Shown here one piece after another: positions 28,719 to 32,024 of a stretch of DNA of 32,024 nucleotides. Under the pieces are notes generated by a model. It was not told where the DNA came from. It ran no database searches and worked only from the letters and a program-made list of their open reading frames with translations. The position numbers and the translations under genes are program-made. Source of the stretch: Rhizobium sp. (GTDB lineage: Bacteria; Pseudomonadota; Gammaproteobacteria; Xanthomonadales; Xanthomonadaceae); the NCBI GenBank assembly GCA_019459185.1, contig JAIBEO010000210.1, positions 1-32,024 on the forward strand, given 5' to 3'. Position 1 is the stretch's first letter, and every line of letters starts with the position of its first letter.

Positions 28719-29863
28719 AGGTTTTCCAGGCGTTCGATGGCGGCGTCGAGCGTGGGCTCGACCTTGGCGAAACACAGCCGCGCCAGGCGCTGTCCCGCCG
28801 GCGGCGTTTCATAGAACGGCGACAGCGGGATCGCCGCCACGCCCTTCTCGATGGTCAGCCAGCGGCAGAATTCGCCGTCGGGCAGGTCGCTGACCGCGGA
28901 ATAGTCGACCAGCTGGAAATAGCCGCCCGGCACCGGCAGCGGCTTGAGCCGGGTGCGGCCGAGCTGTTCGCGGAAGCGGTCGCGCTTGGCCTGGTAGAAG
29001 GCGCCGAGCTGTTCGTAGTGCTCCGGCTCCTGCTCGATCATGGCCGCGAACGCCCACTGCGCCGGGGCGAAGGTGCAGAAGGTGTTGTACTGGTGCACCT
29101 TGCGGAATTCGGCGCTCAGCGCCGGAGGCGCCACCACGTAGCCCACTTTCCAGCCGGTGCAGTGGTAGGTCTTGCCGAAGCTCGACACCACGAAGGCGCG
29201 CTCGGCCAGTTCGGGGTAACGCAGCACGCTCTCGTGCCGGACGCCGTCGAAGATGATGTGTTCGTACACCTCGTCCGACAGCAGCAGCACCTGGCTGCCG
29301 CGCAGGATGTCGGCCAGCACCGCCATGTCCTGCGGGCCCAGCATGGCGCCCGAGGGGTTGTGCGGACTGTTGATCATCAGCATGCGGGTGCGCGGGGTGA
29401 TGGCGTCGCGCACGCGCTGCCAGTCCACCGAAAAATCCACCGGGTCCAGCGGCACGTGCACGGCCTTGGCGCCGGCCAGGTCGATGGCCGGCTCGTAGCA
29501 GTCGTAACACGGGTCGAGCACGATCACTTCCTCGCCCGGGCGCACCACCGCCAGCACCGCGTCGAAGATCGCCTCGCTGGCGCCGGAGGTGACCGTCACC
29601 TCGGCGTCGGCGTCCACGGCCCTGCCGTAGCAGCGCGCGGTCTTGGCGGCGATGGCCTGGCGCAGGGCCGGGATGCCGGTCATGGGCGCGTACTGGTTCT
29701 TGCCCTCGGCCATGGCGCGGGCGAGTTCGTCCACCAGCCGCTGCGGCACCGGGAAATCGGGAAAACCCTGTCCCAGGTTCACCGCGCGATGCTCCAGCGC
29801 CAGCTGGGACATCACGGTGAAGATGGTGGTGCCGACCTTGGGCAGCTTCGTTTCAGGCGTCAT
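28715..29863 (-). CDS. mtnE: Methionine/glutamine-type aminotransferase (YbdL/MtnE-like)
   Basis: This 382-residue class I PLP-dependent aminotransferase resembles YbdL and the MtnE-type enzymes that transaminate 4-methylthio-2-oxobutyrate to methionine, the last step of methionine salvage. Seen are VNLGQGFPDFPVP near 28-40, the NPSG-containing SPHNPSGAML, SDEVYEHIIFDG, and the PLP lysine Lys231 in SSFGKTYHCTGWKVGY. The ATG has AGGA 8 nt upstream. It is translationally coupled to the omega-amidase, a pairing known as the glutaminase II pathway. The symbol reflects the proposed role; kynurenine or general methionine aminotransferase activity is possible. Confidence 0.88.
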   Translation of the reverse strand: MTPETKLPKVGTTIFTVMSQLALEHRAVNLGQGFPDFPVPQRLVDELARAMAEGKNQYAPMTGIPALRQAIAAKTARCYGRAVDADAEVTVTSGASEAIFDAVLAVVRPGEEVIVLDPCYDCYEPAIDLAGAKAVHVPLDPVDFSVDWQRVRDAITPRTRMLMINSPHNPSGAMLGPQDMAVLADILRGSQVLLLSDEVYEHIIFDGVRHESVLRYPELAERAFVVSSFGKTYHCTGWKVGYVVAPPALSAEFRKVHQYNTFCTFAPAQWAFAAMIEQEPEHYEQLGAFYQAKRDRFREQLGRTRLKPLPVPGGYFQLVDYSAVSDLPDGEFCRWLTIEKGVAAIPLSPFYETPPAGQRLARLCFAKVEPTLDAAIERLENL

Positions 29864-29883
29864 CGTGGTTTCCTGGCGCGGGC

Positions 29884-31983
29884 TCAGGGCGCGCAGCCCT
29901 GGGTGCTGCCCAGCGGAACCACGTTGTCCACCACGTTCCAGCCGCCGGCGACGCCGTTGGCGAAGGTGGCGTCGAGCGTGATGCCGCTGATGGCGGTGGC
30001 GCCGTACTGGCGCGACACCGTGCCCACCGCCGTGCGCACCGGCGCCGAGTAGGCCCCCAGCGGCGCGAAGCCCTGCAGCTGGTCGAGCTGCACCGGGTTG
30101 TTGCCGGTGTCGAAGGCGCCGCCGCGCTCGGCCGCCAGGAAGCGCGGCACGCCGAGGTTGTCGTAGATGAAGGCGGCGATGAACTCGTAACCCGGGTGCA
30201 CCTGCACGCTGTAGCCGCTGCCGGCGCGGGCCGGGTCAAACCAGTTCGCGCTGCTGTCCAGCGGCTGGCCGCCCACGCTGGGGCAACCGGTCAGGAACGC
30301 GTCCATGGACTCGACGCCGGTGAAGCCGTCGAGGTTGTAGGCGAACGAGAACTGCTTGTCGGTGACCGCGGTCATCACCGCGTTGCCCACCTGCACCAGG
30401 TGGTTGGCGCTGCCGTTCCACGCGGCGCGGTAGATCGGCGTGCTCCAGCTGCCGTTGTCGCCGGGCTGTGGGGCCTGCATGTAGTACCAGGTGGGCGTGC
30501 CGTCCTGGAAATACGTGTACCAGAGCACCGCGCGCTCGGCGCCGGCCGGGTACATGAAGATGCCGTGGCCACCGCGGGCCGGCGCGTAGTAGGAACCGCC
30601 GCGCACCACCAGCGGTGCGCCGATGGCGTCCACGGTGGCGCTGACGGCCACTTCGGCCGCGCCGCCGCCGGTATTGACCGGGGTGACGTACCAGCGACCC
30701 GGCTGCAGGCTGCCGCCGGAAACCGTGATCACCTGGTTGGCGCCCGCGGCGGTGGCCGAGAGCACGCCCGGCGCGTTGCGGTCCGGGGCCGGCGCCACCA
30801 CGGGCGCGGCCGGGCTGGGCACGTGCGCCGCGTACAGCGACACCGAACCGGTGCCCTGGGTGCGGAAGGTGACCGAGGTGGCATTGGCCGGCACGTCGAA
30901 CACCAGCGTGTCATGCGCGGCACCCGGGGCCAGGCGCACGTTGCGGGCCACGCCCGCCGACAACGCGAACGGCGCCAGCGTGCTGCTGCTGCGCACCAGG
31001 CGCACCGGCACTTCGATGACGCGCTCGCCCGGGGCGGCCTCGACCAGCAGCAGCGCCAGGCGCTCGTCGCCGGCGGCCAGGGCCGGCACGTCGTAGCCGA
31101 TGCGCACCGGGAAAGGCGTGTCCGCGGGCACGTTGCCCGGGCCGGTGGCGACCAGCGCGCCGCTGCTGCCGGGCACCGCCGAGATGACGGTGCGCGACAC
31201 GGTGACGTTGGTGCCCGCGCCGGACCAGTTCTGCGCCATCAGCCAGTAGGTCTGCGCGGCCGCCGCGCCGTTCACGGTGAACTCGCAGGTCTCGTTGGAA
31301 GCCGACGAGGTGGAGCGGCACAGCTCCTCGGACTCGTCCGGGCGGCCGTCGTTGTCGATGTCGCGGCCCACGAACAGGTCGATGTCCGGCGCCGCGGCGC
31401 GGGTGGTGACGCGCACGCGGTGGCGCACGCCGGCACCGGCCGGGATGGTGAAGGTTTCGTAGTAGTTGCTGGTGACGTCGTCGTAGATCTCGGTGTTGGT
31501 GGGGTCGACGGCGATGTTGCGCACCGACGTGGCGGGCACCGCCAGGTCGGTCATGTGGAAGCGCGCATTGGGCAGCGGCAGCAGCGAATCGAGCGCCACG
31601 TCGGTGAAGCCGCGCTCGCGGCTGGCGTCGATGGCCACTTCGGCCGGCACGCCCGCCTCGTCCGACACCGGCGAGGCGTACACCGCCACCGGCAGGCGCA
31701 GGTTCGGCCGGCCGTCGCCGCTGGTGTTGACCAGGGTCACCGCGCCGTAAACCCAGCTGCCCGGCAGGCCGGGTGCACTGACGTCGATGTCGAAGGTGAC
31801 CGACGTGCCCTGGGCGCTGGACACGAAACCGGCGGTGCCCGGCGTGATGGTGGCGCCGCCCGAGAGCTGCGCCTGCACGGTGTAGCTGGCCGGATTGGCG
31901 CCCTGCATCAGCTTGAAGTTGCGGGTGAGCTGGCAGCTCCGGAAGCAACCCGCGTGCGCCATCGTCGGCAGGTTCAGGTCCTG
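29884..31983 (-). CDS. C-terminal part of a secreted subtilisin-like (S8) protease
   Basis: About 700 residues are present and the frame stays open to the contig end, so the N-terminal and catalytic regions are missing. The first readable residues, QDLNLPTMAHAGCFRSCQLTRNF, match the segment that follows the catalytic Ser region in Lysobacter-type S8 proteases. Then come a fibronectin-like domain (about 31620-31900), a PPC-like domain with DIDLFVGRDIDNDGRPDESEE, whose D-x-D-x-D-G-x-x-D-x-x-E loop looks like a calcium site (near 31325-31366), a further beta-rich domain, and a C-terminal region with two related modules (SYYAPARGGHGIF and NWFDPARAGSGYS). These tails usually help folding or secretion and are often trimmed. 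No catalytic residue can be checked. It lies 20 nt upstream of the aminotransferase gene. Confidence 0.8.
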   Translation of the reverse strand, partial: QDLNLPTMAHAGCFRSCQLTRNFKLMQGANPASYTVQAQLSGGATITPGTAGFVSSAQGTSVTFDIDVSAPGLPGSWVYGAVTLVNTSGDGRPNLRLPVAVYASPVSDEAGVPAEVAIDASRERGFTDVALDSLLPLPNARFHMTDLAVPATSVRNIAVDPTNTEIYDDVTSNYYETFTIPAGAGVRHRVRVTTRAAAPDIDLFVGRDIDNDGRPDESEELCRSTSSASNETCEFTVNGAAAAQTYWLMAQNWSGAGTNVTVSRTVISAVPGSSGALVATGPGNVPADTPFPVRIGYDVPALAAGDERLALLLVEAAPGERVIEVPVRLVRSSSTLAPFALSAGVARNVRLAPGAAHDTLVFDVPANATSVTFRTQGTGSVSLYAAHVPSPAAPVVAPAPDRNAPGVLSATAAGANQVITVSGGSLQPGRWYVTPVNTGGGAAEVAVSATVDAIGAPLVVRGGSYYAPARGGHGIFMYPAGAERAVLWYTYFQDGTPTWYYMQAPQPGDNGSWSTPIYRAAWNGSANHLVQVGNAVMTAVTDKQFSFAYNLDGFTGVESMDAFLTGCPSVGGQPLDSSANWFDPARAGSGYSVQVHPGYEFIAAFIYDNLGVPRFLAAERGGAFDTGNNPVQLDQLQGFAPLGAYSAPVRTAVGTVSRQYGATAISGITLDATFANGVAGGWNVVDNVVPLGSTQGCAP

Positions 31984-32024
31984 GGGGGGCGCCCGGGGGC
32001 CCGCGGGGGGGGGGGGGGGGGGGG
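31984..32024. other. Low-quality contig end with 20-G run
   Basis: The sequence becomes G/C-only and ends in 20 consecutive G. The S8 protease frame remains open but encodes Pro/Ala/Arg noise. Poly-G tails of this type arise from two-colour sequencing chemistry or read-end decay. Confidence 0.8.

Overview
This is a gene-dense, roughly 70% GC bacterial chromosome segment. It looks like a gammaproteobacterium of the Xanthomonadales/Lysobacteraceae type (Lysobacter, Luteimonas or Arenimonas relatives). The basis is the smc-zipA-ligA and scpA-scpB-rluB blocks, mtnA directly upstream of gyrA, a GyrA with Gln at position 83, a two-copy DUF3011 secreted protein and a Lysobacter-style secreted S8 protease. 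No database search was possible. Both extreme ends decay into G/C homopolymer-like sequence (about 1-97 and 31984-32024), so the window is probably a whole draft contig whose ends are unreliable.

Layout. (1) 1-8289, minus strand: a four-gene envelope cluster read right to left, comprising a four-PDZ HtrA-like protease, a secreted protease homologue that appears to have lost all three catalytic residues, a bacterial alpha-2-macroglobulin with an intact CxEQ thioester motif, and pbpC (cut by the contig end). Two junctions are very tight (an ATGA overlap, and 10 nt before pbpC). (2) 8360-12152, minus: gyrA and, upstream of it, mtnA, separated by an mtnA terminator and an extended -10 promoter for gyrA. 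(3) 12226-13557: a plus-strand orphan with a Lys/Ala/Pro-rich tail, convergent with a DUF3011 secreted protein across a strong hairpin. (4) 13668-21614, minus: epmA, ligA, a small lower-GC secreted Cys protein, zipA and smc. (5) 21756-23117, minus: bolA, yciI and a 2OG-Fe(II) oxygenase. (6) 23193-27910, plus: a yciO-type gene, scpA, scpB, rluB with a long Gly/Arg/Pro-rich tail, and a SAM methyltransferase. (7) 27912-31983, minus: an omega-amidase, a methionine/glutamine aminotransferase, and the C-terminal part of a secreted S8 protease.

How the genes work together. Smc, ScpA and ScpB together give a full Smc-kleisin condensin. GyrA, LigA and ZipA add supercoiling, nick sealing and division-ring functions. 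MtnA, the MtnE-like aminotransferase and the omega-amidase are three steps of methionine salvage, at two loci. EpmA and RluB act on translation (EF-P lysylation and 23S rRNA pseudouridylation). The first cluster looks like a periplasmic proteolysis/anti-protease and cell-wall module.

The most notable observations are the HtrA plus triad-less partner plus macroglobulin plus pbpC cluster; a set of genes whose -10-like hexamer lies only 5-6 nt before the ATG (predicted leaderless mRNAs), including a possible leaderless upstream ORF overlapping the smc start; and a small lower-GC secreted Cys protein, with a nested palindrome beside it, sitting between zipA and ligA. No CRISPR array, insertion sequence, tRNA or rRNA was seen, and no stretch longer than about 150 bp lacks a gene or a described element.
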